A stretch of DNA of 64,000 nt from Orbilia blumenaviensis (taxonomy: Eukaryota; Ascomycota; Orbiliomycetes; Orbiliales; Orbiliaceae): positions 992,001 through 1,056,000 of the forward strand of contig JAVHNS010000002.1 of the NCBI GenBank assembly GCA_036872755.1. Reading direction: 5' to 3'. This document shows, piece after piece, positions 20,370 through 32,737 of this stretch; position 1 is the first letter of the stretch, and each line of letters starts with the position of its first letter. A model generated the notes under the pieces. That model was given only the letters and a program-made list of their open reading frames with translations. It was not told the DNA's origin and ran no database searches. A program made the translations under genes and the position numbers.

Positions 20370-22381
20370 ATCGGCATTTGTTCTCTCTTTTTGTTTTCCT
20401 TTTTCTTTCCTTTTTTTTTGGTTGGGTGGGGACTACCAGTAGGTCTCGTACGAGCCAGTCTTGAGGCTCGGTGACCCTTGTGTTGAGTTTTGTTTTTGTT
20501 GGATTTGTGGAGGCAACACATTTAGATGTTGCAATTCGATTTCGCTGAGCCGACCACTTGTGCTTAACAGACCCTTGAGGGTTGTTCAGAATTCAGAGAG
20601 TGTAGATACTAAAATATAGTCTTGGCTCCAGATATTATTAATCACTTATAAAATATGTTATCAGCATTATTTAATTTTGAATTCCTCCTCAGCCTGTTAA
20701 TCAATGTACACTAGACCAAAGCTGACAGGGAGTGCTCACCATGACTTGCCATCTTTCACTTTAGGTGACCTCCCGGCCGAGAGCGCAAAGTAAAAAAAAA
20801 GAATTGTGCTTGGACCACTGATGATAACAGATTGGAATTCATGGCTATTGTCACACCTCCATAGAATCAAATGGTTGCGGCGGAATTTGTCAAGGGGGTT
20901 TGGACAGTGAAAGATTCGAGATTTCATTAGATTTGTGTTGTTGAAGATGAGCTTTTTAGTCGGGTAAGTGGAGCTGTGAGGACGCATACCAGCCGCCCAA
21001 TGGGGGACCAAAAATCCAACCCAGAAAAAAAGGCAATCCATCGCTAAACCAAACCCATCTACCAACTCCAGACCGTCTTATAACGTATTGAACCTAGCCG
21101 CAAGACGTACCACCAACACAAGACACTCGAATTGGTTATGGGGCAGGGGCTAGTTGCCCTGCCAGCCTACCCAGCTTATAACTACCCAAATTAATACCCA
21201 CCACCCCAAATTAGTGCCCACCGCTGCCCCAGCTAAACACTCAACTCTAACCTGTAAACCACCCAACTTACCGCTTACCCGCCCGTCTAACTACCCATCT
21301 ACCTACCCGTCGACACTATTACACTCATAACTTTTCAACCTGCCGCCTAATTCATTTAAACCAAACAGCAAAATCATAATACGCATACCGTTCTATTACC
21401 CAGTCAAATTACAAAATTTTTCACTGCTGTTTTATGTTATAAATTACATTTATTACATTTACCATCATCATCTGTATAAATTAATCAATATTTAATACAA
21501 CAACCACTAGCATAATTCCAAAACAATATATATATATTTTTTAAATTAAATTTTAAATATTATAAAAATATTAAAATTATATTTTTACAATTTTTTTTAA
21601 CAAAGTTATTATCGTTGTCGTAAAGATACTTTTTCCCATATAAATTTTGGTGTGATTTTATGATTGTCTCGCATTGCTGGTACGTCTCGCAGCCCGGTTC
21701 AATACGTTACCCTTGACATAAAGCAAACGAGAATAATGTCTCGGGCGAGAGAAGAGCTATCCGATATATAACCCACCCAGACCACATATCCTATTTGGGA
21801 CCATGCATGGACCACATTTCCCTTGGCAAATCACTCCGAACCAATCGATTCTCGGCCGATAGTCTCCGATTGACAGGGATGTTGCGGTTTATGCGCCATT
21901 GTGCTGTGCAATGTTGCGTTCATTTTTTGGTAATTCATGACGACGAAAAATTTTTAGCTTCGAGAGGGCGAAATTATGGTGCCGGGAAATTCCTCTTCGA
22001 TATTGATTTTCCTTTCTAAATGTATGGAAGTTTCCTGCTAGGTCTGAATTTCTCCCTGCCGGGATGTATTGATTGATAGCTTAAGCTGGAAGAGCTATAG
22101 AGAGAACAACTGGAAGGATTCCTCCTACTAGTTCAGGGTGGGTTACGTAGATGATCCAGACTTTCGACTAGTATCTCCAGGCTAACTAATCAAGTGGCTG
22201 GCCCCAATTATATAATATATCAGTGTTAAGACTGGTTGGTTAGACCTTTATAAGAAGCTTGCCCCCCCACTCACCTTTTCTCTCATTTATATTCGTATAA
22301 CCTCCCCGAAAGTTCAAAGCCCGGATCTCGTGAAATAATCCCGATAATACACAATTAAACATTCGAAATAACTGTACAGCC
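20370..22381. other. 2-kb intergenic region with an AT-rich core
   Basis: No gene is recognised. The stretch 21150-21350 is C-rich and repetitive, with many ACCC-type strings (TACCC, GCCC). It is followed at about 21360-21640 by very AT-rich sequence with long A and T runs. The abrupt change of composition could reflect a decayed, RIP-affected repeat. From about 22250 it becomes the promoter of the NmrA-like gene. Confidence 0.4.
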
Positions 22382-23387
22382 ATGACGAGAACAATTCTCA
22401 TAACAGGGGTCACAGGTAGGTCATCTGAAAAACCACAAAACCGCTAATCTCTACTAAATCTCGCTTCCACAAAAAAAGGCCAACAAGGTGGCTCCCTCCT
22501 CAAAGCCCTTCAATCCAATCCAGATGTGTCCTCTCTCTCTATCCGCGCCATAGTCCGCGATCCAACCGTCGCTTCCCAAAAAATAACCTCCAAAAACATC
22601 GAATTCCACAAAGCCAACCTAACCGACAAAACCTCTCTCATCCCTGCCCTGACTGGCGTCGACACCGCCTTCTTAATCACAATCCCCACACCAAACGCCG
22701 AAGCCGAAGTAGTACAGGGTAAAACCTTTGTAGATGCCGCAAAGGATGCGGGAGTAAAGTATATCGTCTTCTCATCCGTTGGTTCCGCAGAGAGGGATAC
22801 TGGAATCCCGCATTTTGACTCTAAGAGGGAGGTGGAGAAATATATAATCGAATCTGGGATACCGTATACATTTATCAGACCAGTTGCGTTTATGGACAAC
22901 TTCCCTATCAGTGGATTCGGACGATTCTTTGCTTTGGGGATGTTCAAGACTGCGTTGGGCGGGAAGAGGTTACAGCTTATTGCGGCCAAGGATATCGGCG
23001 AGTTTGCAGCTAAAGCGATCCTTGATCCTGAAAAGTGGAAGGGGCGTCAATTCGAATTGGCTGGAGATGAACTGAGCGTGGCAGAAATAACCGACGTCTA
23101 CCGGAAGGTCCAAGGCTCAAGACCATGGTCAGTTTGGTTACCGTATTTTGCGTTGAAGCTTATGTTGCCAACGGACTATTTCTTGATGTTCAAGGTATGC
23201 TCAGTACACTAATAGAATGCTTATGGTATGTGGGGGGTCACTAACATGGTCTTCTAATTTTACCTAGTTCTTCTACGACGACGGATATAAAGCGAACATC
23301 CCGGACCTGAGGAAAGAGTACCCTAGTTTACAGACATTCGAGGACTTTCTACGAGAGAAGTCGAACGCAAAGGATAAGAAAGCTTAA
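22382..23387 (+). CDS. NmrA-like NAD(P)-binding atypical short-chain reductase
   Basis: Rossmann-fold protein of the NmrA/atypical SDR type; members are redox sensors or reductases. Three exons (22382-22415, 22479-23194, 23268-23387) give 289 residues, usual for the family. The dinucleotide-binding loop is built across intron 1: ILITGVTG joined to QQGGSLLKAL. Then come AIVRDPT (the position that often decides NADPH preference), DTAFLITIPTP, KYIVFSSVGSAERDTGIPHF, KYIIESGIPYTFIRPVAFMDNF (substrate-lining segment), IAAKDIGEFAAKAI and the C-terminal LPTDYFLMFKFFYDDGY with an EYP-type tail. No catalytic YxxxK is evident, as expected for this group. The specific substrate or partner is not predictable. 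It converges on the HNH-like gene. Confidence 0.9.
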
Positions 23388-23762
23388 TGCCTCGTCCCAC
23401 GAATTCGGTTTCTTCTGTAAATACATCACCCCTCGCAGTCTCTATTAATGTGTAATTTTTAAGCAATTGAAAGCTCCGAGACTGTTTGTTGTCGCACACA
23501 TTCTCCAGGGTAATACTATGAAATCGATATTAAGATTAGAGGTCTAAGAGAGAATTTAACACTGGTAGGGGTAACGGGAGTCGGGAGCGAAATAAGATAC
23601 AATTCAGGGGCTAAGATTAATATTTAATGGAAACGATGCTTTGCCATTGAATTTCGAAAGGGAAGTTGTCTCAGGGTCTGGAAATGAAGCTTGAGTAAAG
23701 TGGATTGTGTGGAAATGGAGATCCGAATAACACATTCGGCGAGTGGGCTGGCCTTTGGAAAC
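23388..23762. other. Convergent 3' intergenic region
   Basis: These 375 bp separate the ends of two converging genes. No feature is seen beyond likely polyadenylation sequence. Confidence 0.4.
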
Positions 23763-25380
23763 TCAAGGGTCAATACACCAGTCGTCGTCAGTGTATCCGG
23801 CAAAACCATGCGCTGCGAGCTCGGCTTCCATGATGTCATACATGGTAGAGTGTTCGCAGCGATCGATATCCAAAATCAAAGCCTTAGCCAGATAGATCTC
23901 TGTTGCTCTTTTAGTGCGGTCATTAGGCTTGGACAAACACATGCTGCGAAAGTTGTTGTAATTAGGAAGTCTATCGCACTTCTGACGTCCTGTCATATTG
24001 ATGATGACGGACTCCTTCCAGTGGTTGTAAAGAAGGTCGTCAGAAACGCGGTTGTCTTTGTGGGTCCTGATATTGACTTGTGGTATTTGGGCTCTCTTTC
24101 CGTCGATGATTTGGGAATGTTCCTCGTTGCGAAAAACAGTGATTTTGTAGTTTCGCTATTTTTGATTGAAACAGAGGGTCAGAACGTGCAATTTAGAGAA
24201 TTGAGGACGGTGATGTCGAGGAGTAGGGTGTAGATACCTTTGGGTTGATTGCAAACTTGTTCATTGTGAAAGGAGCGGAAAACCTAGATTCCATCAAGAT
24301 ACCATTCTGGATAGAGCAGAGCTTTTCCTTGCCAATAACGACTTCTTCACTAACGTCTGTAATTCGTCTTGGCCATCCCTTCTCAAGCCACTGGTTTTCA
24401 GTTAGTATCTTCGGTGCATGCGGGAATAGTAGTGCTTGAAGGGTCCATTCGATCTTACCTCTCCTCGAAGCTCTGGGGGGAAAACCGGACAACAAACAAG
24501 TTGCGCACCAGGAGGACCATCTCGGGATTGTTTCATGGTCTTCCCAGTCAGAACACATCTGCGATCACGGCTTCTGACAGCCTCCCAGTAGTAGCGAAGC
24601 TGTGGTTTCCCGTTGGTTAGTGAAATTGTGTTCGAAAAATATACGGTAAGCCAAATCAGCTTCGCCATAAGTACTATAATTGATAAGGATGACGGTAGTC
24701 TTACACGTGGGTCAGTAGGAAGGTTAGGACTTGGCTCGACTCGCAATCCAGGGATCTGGCGGGTGTGTTCAACTTTGATGTATTCCTCTGTGACAGTGTT
24801 AACAACGTCAACCAATAAAAGAAATTGAGTTTAGCAACAAACTGTCAATCAGCCACTTACTGTTCAGTCCTAAGATAACAAACCAGGAATTGCCTTTAAA
24901 AGCAGCACCCCCTTCCCTGAGGAGGTTAACAGGATATTCCAACTGCGAAATCGTCTTGGCAAGATCGGAGGGGTCGGGCTCGGGGCACCGATAAATGTTG
25001 AAGGTTCCCTTCTCAAGGGTGGGATAGACGAGGGGAAACCATTCTATGACTTCATCCCATGTAAGGTAGCCATTTTGCACTGAGCGCCCGATCTCATTGT
25101 TGAGACCATCGATAAAATGAAATTCATTCCTTTGACTACCATGATAGCGATGGCCTCTCGGGATTGGTCCAGTAGTGGTAACCAGGATGGTTTTGGACTT
25201 GGACTTGGACTTGGATCCGGGAACTTCAACAGTCTCAGGGAAGCCGGATGTGACCATTTGGGGGTTTTCAGCACTCATGGCACTCATTTCTGTCGATTCG
25301 GGCCGGGGGAACTGGGGAAGATACGGGAATAATTGTGAGGGTGATTGATGATTGATGATGAGGTGGTGATGTTGTGACAC
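23763..25380 (-). CDS. HNH-nuclease-like fungal protein with degraded active site
   Basis: Uncharacterised fungal protein resembling the HNH_2 group. The five-exon model (24861-25380, 24645-24787, 24459-24599, 24238-24390, 23763-24155) gives 449 residues. An in-frame ATG at 25287 is an alternative start. The N-terminal part contains a K/S dipeptide run and a domain with GHRYHGSQRNEF and LTWDEVIEWFPLVY. The HNH-like region begins LRYYWEAVRSRDRRCVLTG near residue 222, then CCPVFPPELRGEWLEKGW, then QNGILMESRF and NKFAINP. Relatives usually have a histidine in an AHIxP-like motif and another in an LHxxFD-like motif; here these read CCPVFP and SRFSAPF, so catalysis is unlikely. The junction at 24600-24644 (45 nt) is doubtful: a coding-like frame (STYGEADLAYRIFFEHNF) runs through it. 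Confidence 0.7.
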
Positions 25381-28300
25381 ATATTCTGGATGGCTGAGAG
25401 TTGAGGCTTTTTAACACAAAGCGGATGCTGTAGGATAGAGAGAAAGGAAACAGTCCTGAGCTGAGTTAAGCCTTCCGTATACACATAATGGACTGCTTCT
25501 TCCCGGTATGGAGGCGGATACGGAGGGTAGTTACCAGCGCTGTTAGGGTTGTCTTGTCTACACGGTTCAGTTAAGGTTGTCTCGTCTACGGGGTCCAGTG
25601 CCCAGTGCTGCGGCAGAAATATTCTATGTATACACTAGGTATTATACCCAAGGAATTTGCCCGGAAACATGCTAAAACCAACCTGATAGATTATATATAT
25701 ATATAATGCGGATGACGACTAGGTAAGTACCTAGGTAGGTGCCTGCAGACAGAAAACAAGCTGGAAGCTGATTCGAAGGAGTTGCAATAGGCGAACAGTA
25801 GTACCATGAGCCTAAAGTTACTTACTGAATTTCTTTTCAGTCCAGAACGAGGCATTGCACAAACTGTATAATGCAATGTAGCAGTGGAGAATTCAGGCAT
25901 GCATGGCCACCAGGTACTTTGTTGCATTTTTGAGTAAAATATGTGTTGAGCATCTCCATAATATAAATTGACTTTTCTATAGATCAAGTCAATGGTATAT
26001 ATCGATACTTTTAAAGATATCTGGTTTATATAGGGGATTCCAACGCCTAGCTAATATCGCAACCACTACTACACTGTTGATAGACGCTGCTGAGATACAA
26101 AGCCTTAACCCCGTATATACCGTATATAAGCAGATCACGATGCTCACGTAACATTCAGGTTCGTATTGAAAGATTCCCTCACCCAGCCAGTCTTCAACTA
26201 TAAAAGGGCTACATTCCCCTCCAGATTTTCTATTTCCTTTCTCTCCTCAGCCCATGTAATGTTCTTGTCTGTTTACGATGTACACTTTCTCATACATACT
26301 ACTACTTAATATTATCAAATCAAATCAGATCAGATCAGATTCTATCAGAATATGTTATTCTATTCTCTCCCTCTCTCCCCTCAGCTTGTCTTTCTCCTTG
26401 AATCCTTTCTTAGGTCATATTAGGTCAATAAGTATACAAATGTATCCCATCTTGTTACTCTATCCTTGCTTTGGGTTGTGTTCCAATCTTCTTAAGGCCC
26501 TTCGTTTTTTTTATCTCACTCTATTTCTTCATACCTTCATTCCCTTCTATTACGATTTTCTCCTCTCGTTCTCTAGGTTCCGAGTATTCACGCTTACATT
26601 TTATCCTCCAGTTTCCCCCTTTACCAATATCTGGAAATCCAAACCCACGGATATTTTTGAGATTTCGATTCCCGTGGAGGCCAACTTTTAACTCGACAAC
26701 AGCCCAGTTACCCAGTTACCCACCTACCTATTTCTTGTCCCAGCTTGGGAACAGCTACCTAAGCACATCGAACTCATCATTATTACGAAGGTAAAAGGGC
26801 ACTATCTACCTGTTCCTGACTCACCTCTTCAGGAAATGGTCTTAGCCATTACCTGTATTTTCCAGCCTGGAAGTCACATTCTAAGCTGCTGGTTGGGCTG
26901 GATCCCTTTCATACCCAGAGACCAATCTTTACCCTTTTTACCTTGCTTTGGACTTTTCTTGGAATTTACCTTCATCCTTATCCCCGCCATTCGGGAGACC
27001 TACAGCAACCCCTTTTTGCATATTTTTGGACGACAAAAGACGAGGACCTTTTTACCAAACCTAGACCTTCAATAGATTCTGGGCCGAATACTTACCACTG
27101 ACTTCAAAAATGTTCGGACTTCACCTCACTCGATACTTACACCGTCTTTTGCTCTTTTTTGGCTTTTTGCGCTTAATTTTTTGTTTTTTCCTTTCTCTTG
27201 TTTTATCTTTCTCATCGTCTTTGTTACCATTCTCTTGTTTTTTGTCATACAACAACTCCGACTTTTTGAAGATTCTTTGATTCCTGGGGCTGAGAATTAA
27301 TCAAGTAAGTGATCGTTCCCTTCTCTTCTTTCTAGATCTGGCTTGGCATGTCTGCTAACTTGTATGTAAGAGCATCTACTCCGGCCCGTTGATGAACTTT
27401 AACCTCCCACAACGACGTCGCAGTGATGGATTAATATCTCGTAAGTAGTAATTTTCTTCCTTCCTCTCTTCCTTCACCTTCAGAATAATTTCGATCTTTC
27501 CTCTCATATTTCTCTTCGATCTCCCCTTCTTCTTCCTTGCCTTCTTCCCTTTCTATCTTTTATCTCCTTTCCCATTTTCTTTTTTTTTTTTTCTTTTTTT
27601 TTTTTCCTTGGACCCCCGCTGTCATAGCCATGTCTCTAGCTAGTCCTTCTACTCTCTTAAACTCTCTTATTCCATTGCTATATCAAAATTCAACTCATAA
27701 TCTTCCCTTTTTATCTCCTTTGCAAAACCTCTTTCCATCGGGCTCCCTGTATATAGTGTTTAGAAGACCCCTTCAATCGAGCTACCCACGTAGTCCTCAA
27801 AACGTTCTTTAGGTCAAATGTTACAGATTACGGCGTCTTCCACCTCACTTCCTACTTGGATAGTCAAGTAGTTGGCTCTCAAGATCCTTCCCTCACCTCT
27901 AGTGACTATAAGTACGTAATTAGACTCATACAAGTGGCCAAGTGTCATGCTTACTTGACAATTTATTGCGCTGTGCGCGGTGATGGGGCTTTTCTTGCCT
28001 TAGACTCAGCAATTTTATATTCTAGGCGGGTGTCTAACCCAACCCTAATTCGTAACTCCGAGAACAAATAGAAGCTAGGTATCGTAAATTTACTGTATTC
28101 ATCAATATCATCGAGGCAACCAAAATCAAGTAGTCTTTCGTATAGCAATTGCGAGCAAGCTAAAATCATGGTACGATATGATATGATATATGTCAAGCTT
28201 CTTGGCTCACGCTACCCAGCCGTCTTTACGATGCAGACTGTATCAGCCGTACGTATCAGTCTCCCAACGTATATACCATGTATGTATGCATGCATGTCTA

Positions 28301-29846
28301 CGACCGACGTGACCTTTTTTAGCCGTCTCTACCCCTCCAAAATTATCTCTTATATTAAAAAAATTGACAGAAACAAAAAAGACCTCAACCGATTACTCCC
28401 ACCCACCAATTTATCATAAATATCAAATTAATCAACATATTAGGTATACGTACCTTATCGAAAGTGCAGAAAATGTTGGTGACCACCCAGTACAATTTCT
28501 GGCAGGGATTCATGTACTCTTTATGACTTACATGCTACACCGCTAACAGGTCGTAGACATCTATGAGACCACCAAAAAAAAGAAAAGCAAAAAAAAAAAA
28601 GGCACATTCCCTCATGCGACCCATGTACCCGGAACCCCTCCCCTGTAAGCTTAAAAGAGACAGAACAAAAAGATTTGTTGGTGTTTGAGACAATAAGCCT
28701 AGTATAGTTGTGCATACTACCTAAGCAGTACTTCCAACTACGCAATTACAATCCCACCCCAGCTAGCTAGCTTGTATATGCATATGTGATCCAGGCACGA
28801 ACCATGAGGATTAAAGATGGCTAATTTTTTTTTTTTTACCAGGATCGAGAGAAAGATAGCGGGAGGCTGGTATTTAAGACTGACTAAGACTTTGAACTAA
28901 CTTATTCGTCCTGTAATTGCAATTAGTGACAAATCAATGTTAATATTATTATTTGTACCCCGCTATGTGGGATAAGTATAGCTACAACGTCATAGCCAAA
29001 ACTAAAATATCCATCAACTGTGGCGATGAAACCCTACAGATTGTAATTCTAAGCCAATATACTAAAAAAGAAAAAGAGGAAAACTAGAAATAGAAAACAC
29101 GTTTCACAAACTCAGATCATAGAATAGGCGGTAAATAGAACTTGATAAGATAGGTAGTAAGTATACTCTGCGTTTCAGCTACCGCAAAAGACCGAAGTAA
29201 TGCTACACTTAGAACTAAACTTAACGTCATCCCAAAAGGAAAGTGAAAAAAGGGGGGGAAGCTAAGAGACCAAGTTATAATCGACAGATGCTTATGCATG
29301 ATACAAGGCTGCGGCCCGACAAAATAAACAAAATGAGAATAATGATTAAGAGTTCGTAATACAACATCGGAAAAAAAGAGGTCATGCATCATGTAACATG
29401 CACTGCTACCACTAAACCATCCCTCTCACAGCATTAAGTAACCACCATATAGCCAGCAGCGCGCATTTCGAAAAAAAAGAAAAACTACAAAAGGGGACTT
29501 TGTACGCCGTCGGGAAAAAAAGCCAGAAGAATATGGGGCCAAGCGTAGTCAGGGGTGCACATGAAAGCATGCATACAATTATACACCTCGATGGAGATGT
29601 CGAATGTATCCCCAAATGCCAAAGTAAGATGAGGGAAACGGGAAAATACCAGTGGCATGAGCAGTTTCGTAGTGTTCATGTGCTCAACAAATTACAAAGT
29701 TTCATAAACACCAAAAGAAAACAAGGGAACACCATGCAAGGAGGAAACTTTTTAAAGCAGTAGAATAGGAAGGAAATCCATGGCTATGGGAAGAGCGTGG
29801 GATACCGGAGGAAAAGGTGATATCTCAAGTGTAGAGTATTAAATAA
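25381..29846. other. 4.5-kb region without recognisable protein genes
   Basis: No ORF here has a domain, convincing signal peptide or splice-linked partners. On the plus strand, 26170-27800 is strongly pyrimidine-rich (repeated TCTTTC/CCTTTC strings, a T run near 27575) with GTAAGT-type donors near 27305 and 27440, the look of long fungal 5' leaders, but no CDS follows on that strand before 35.6 kb. A spliced non-coding transcript is possible. The stretch 28500-29800 is A-rich and is the 3' flank of the tyrosinase gene. Confidence 0.4.
25546..25599 (+). repeat. Two-copy imperfect tandem repeat (~27 bp)
   Basis: Two adjacent copies sharing the core GGTTGTCT-GTCTAC-GG-CAGT with a few substitutions. 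No function is evident. Confidence 0.6.
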
Positions 29847-32737
29847 TTAACTCTGGTCTCCGTAGCAGAGACCGCCTGGCTTCTTGTCCGTGATATCGTA
29901 ATATGTGGTCCATTTGGTAATTGGTGCATCCTGACCTGATGACGAAGGAAGGGTGACAGTAGCCGCCGTAACGGAGATCTTGAGAGACTTGATATCCTTA
30001 GGGTCGAGATAGTTGTTGTTGGAGCCAGACTGATTGCCAATTAGCAGCGGTCCCTTATCAGTTAAGTCCGTAGTAGGACATACCAATTGCACGCGCCAGT
30101 TCAAGTTGGTTTTCAAGTATTTAACAACAGCATCCGGAGACTGTAGAACCGCAAAGATTAGCATGGGATTCTTATATTAGGGTATCTGTAACCTACCAAG
30201 TCTCTCAGTTTATTGGTCTTAATGCACTTAATTAATGTGTGGGTCAATGGAACGGATCCTGTAACCAATGAGTTCTCAGAGCAACCGTGACAGGTTCCGT
30301 TCTTTGTCAATAGGTAGTAGCTTCCAACAAAGTTAGGGTCACTAGTCCATTCGACTCCTTTAGTTGGAGCGCCAATGAACATATGAATGAGATACGTGCC
30401 ACCGGCTTCATATTTGTTGAGACGGACGTTAGCTGCCCACTCGTGATATTTACCGTCTGTGGCCAATGAACCTCCGGTATAAGATCGTTTTGTAGCTGTT
30501 ATAACATATCGATATTAGCATAGGGGCAAAGATTAGCTAAGGCATATAAACTTACCGGCTCCTCGGACCTGGTTTTGCGGGGCCGTTCCACCATACAATT
30601 GTTGAATACGGGTTCGCAACTGGTCAGCACTGAGACCATTAGTCTCTGGATAAGTGTAGTAGAAGCGTTTTGTATCCCTGGCAGTGTTTGAGGTCCACAT
30701 AGTATTGGGGTAACGATAGAACGGGCTAAGTCCTGTGGCAGAGTTTTCGGTTGTTCCAGCGGGGTTGGTCCTGGTTCCGAAGAGAGTAACCTGCGGCGTA
30801 GTCCATTGCGTTGGATTCTGCGGAAAAGTCAAGACTATTAGAAATAATTCTAAAAGAGTAGATGAATGTTGTAGCGAAGACTTACGAGAACCTGCCACAT
30901 CGCGATAATACGATCCCTGCAACCTAGAGTTAGCTTGTCTTCAAATGGAACGAAAACACAATCGGGGGGTCATCATACACATTCTAAATCACCAAGTTAT
31001 TAGCATTTTTGTCTCCGGTAATGTAAGGGTAGAATTTACTCACACAATGGTGAAGCCAGAAAATAGGGTCCATAGCGGACGTATCCACGACAGCCATATC
31101 TTGTTAAACATTAGTAAGACTCTTAAAGCCTAGTATCAATGATACTACTTACGTCCTTGGCCTCCAACCAAACCCTACAAGCGATAGACGTTAGTATAGT
31201 AAACCAATAGCTGGACTAGAGATATCCCTACGTGAATCAAATCGTGAACGGACTCGATCGAATCTTGATTCCCTGCGTTACCGCCATTCCAAGCCTTATT
31301 CGAGAAGATATTAAACTGGCGTTGATAGTTCAAAAGATTGAAGACTCGGTTCCGAAGACTGCGTACGGAATTAGGAAAGAAAGACGAAAAAAACAGTGTT
31401 AACTGAACTCCTTTGAAATGAGACTTACGAGACTTGGTTCGCGCCGAGCTGTTGATTAACGACTGTAGGTCGAGAGTTTCCAGCGCTGTCAGGCTGTCGC
31501 AGTGTCCGTCTCCATCTATTAAACTAATTCGGCAGTTAGTATGTGACTCGAGTAGCGCAAAGTTTAGGGGAAACTTACTGGAGGGTATGGGAAGTACGAG
31601 GGGCTGAACGGGTGGAAAACATAAGAAATCATTGGATTTGCAATGGTGACAAACCCTTGTGGCTTTTGAACGCTGACGGTTGCCTGACTTCCAATGATAG
31701 CGGGAACTTGCGCATTGCTCGCCCAATCCCAGTAACTATTGAACTGTTAGCTTTACGGTGGTTGGATGTAATTGCCGTCAAGGCATATTCTGTAGAACGT
31801 ACGGAAGTCTAAATCGATTCGCAGCTTGCTGATACCGAGTTCGAACTGGCCCGGCTGGATATTGGTTCGCCAAGTTTCGCATAATTCTGCCCAAGATTTG
31901 CTATCATGTTGTATTTTTTGTTAGCAAGGTATACGTAGTTGAGTGGAAAAGTCTCGAATCGTATATACCTCAATCGTAGCAAGGTATGGTCGATGCCAAC
32001 TCGGGAAGAGAATAGACGCCTAGATCCTAGTTAGTATCGTAGTAGCCTCAAGGATGAAATAGGCAGAACTCACGTGAGGGCAATATCCGGAATTGGGATT
32101 AGAACCCTGGACACCGCTACAAATTACCAAGTTAGTTTTTCTTTCGTTTTTTCCCAATAACTGTGCCTCATAAAACTTACTTCCATGCCCTATATGGAGC
32201 TCCGTGAATACCTAACCCGAAATTAGCATAATCCAACATCATATCAACGCCACAAACCAGAAATATAAAACGCCCACGAAACTTAACAAGAAGCCGTTAA
32301 AACTTACCAGCGATTAGAAAGTAGGATTCTTGATCATTCTGGTCCATAGCTTGCATTGCCTCCAACCCACAAAGGAACAAGTTGAGCAAGTCTGCATCTG
32401 CGGCAAAGTCATTCCAGTTTCGCCTTTGTTGAATACCGTTCCATGTAATTCCAGAAGAAATATATCGGGTAGACTGTCGTTTCTCCAGCTTTTGAGCCTT
32501 GTCCGCGGAGCCTGAGACCGTGTTATCAGTGTCGAAAATATCCGGTGTAGTCATTCTCAAGGGATCCACGATGTCTAGAAGGCGTTCGTTCCGAATGACA
32601 CCATTGGTGACCATAAGCTTCCCGAGACCGAAGAAGGTAACGATCATGCAGACCGAAGCCAAGAATGCAGGGAGCCAGCGTTTACTATAGATCCGGCTAC
32701 GGGCCTTGGGCCTCTCAACGAACGTCTTAACGTCCAT
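29847..32737 (-). CDS. Membrane-anchored tyrosinase (15 exons)
   Basis: Type-3 copper oxidase hydroxylating monophenols and oxidising o-diphenols. Fifteen exons (32308-32737, 32181-32211, 32074-32116, 31969-32019, 31803-31900, 31579-31735, 31429-31523, 31232-31358, 31153-31174, 31044-31099, 30979-30983, 30886-30916, 30556-30817, 30197-30495, 29847-30140) total 666 codons plus stop. The N terminus is basic, then a single hydrophobic segment (residues about 24-46), so a signal anchor is likely; KLEKRQ near 87 may be a kexin site. CuA histidines: IHGAPYRAW, CPHASILF, PSWHRPY. CuB: VHDLIH and DPIFWLHHC-NVDR. Other marks: LPYWDWAS, GGQGHMAVV, and a C-terminal tyrosinase domain region with GGTYLIHMFIG. 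Exon 11 is only 5 nt and its inclusion is needed to make NVDR. Fungal relatives act in melanin or secondary metabolism; the role here is not shown. Confidence 0.93.
30979..30983 (-). other. 5-nt microexon of the tyrosinase gene
   Basis: AATGT lies between a TTTAG acceptor and a GTATGATG donor. Joined to the flanking exons it gives HHC-N-V-DR, the invariant CuB-side motif, and keeps frame. Skipping it would delete the Asn-Val pair and shift the frame. Confidence 0.8.

Noticed and set aside
23691..24233. Plus-strand ORF of 180 codons
   Set aside because: It is antisense to the last exon of the HNH-like gene, whose minus-strand reading continues a recognised protein; the plus reading has no domain.
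26278..27812. Several Phe/Leu/Ser-rich ORFs on the plus strand
   Set aside because: They are translations of pyrimidine-rich DNA; no domain, start context or splice partner supports them.
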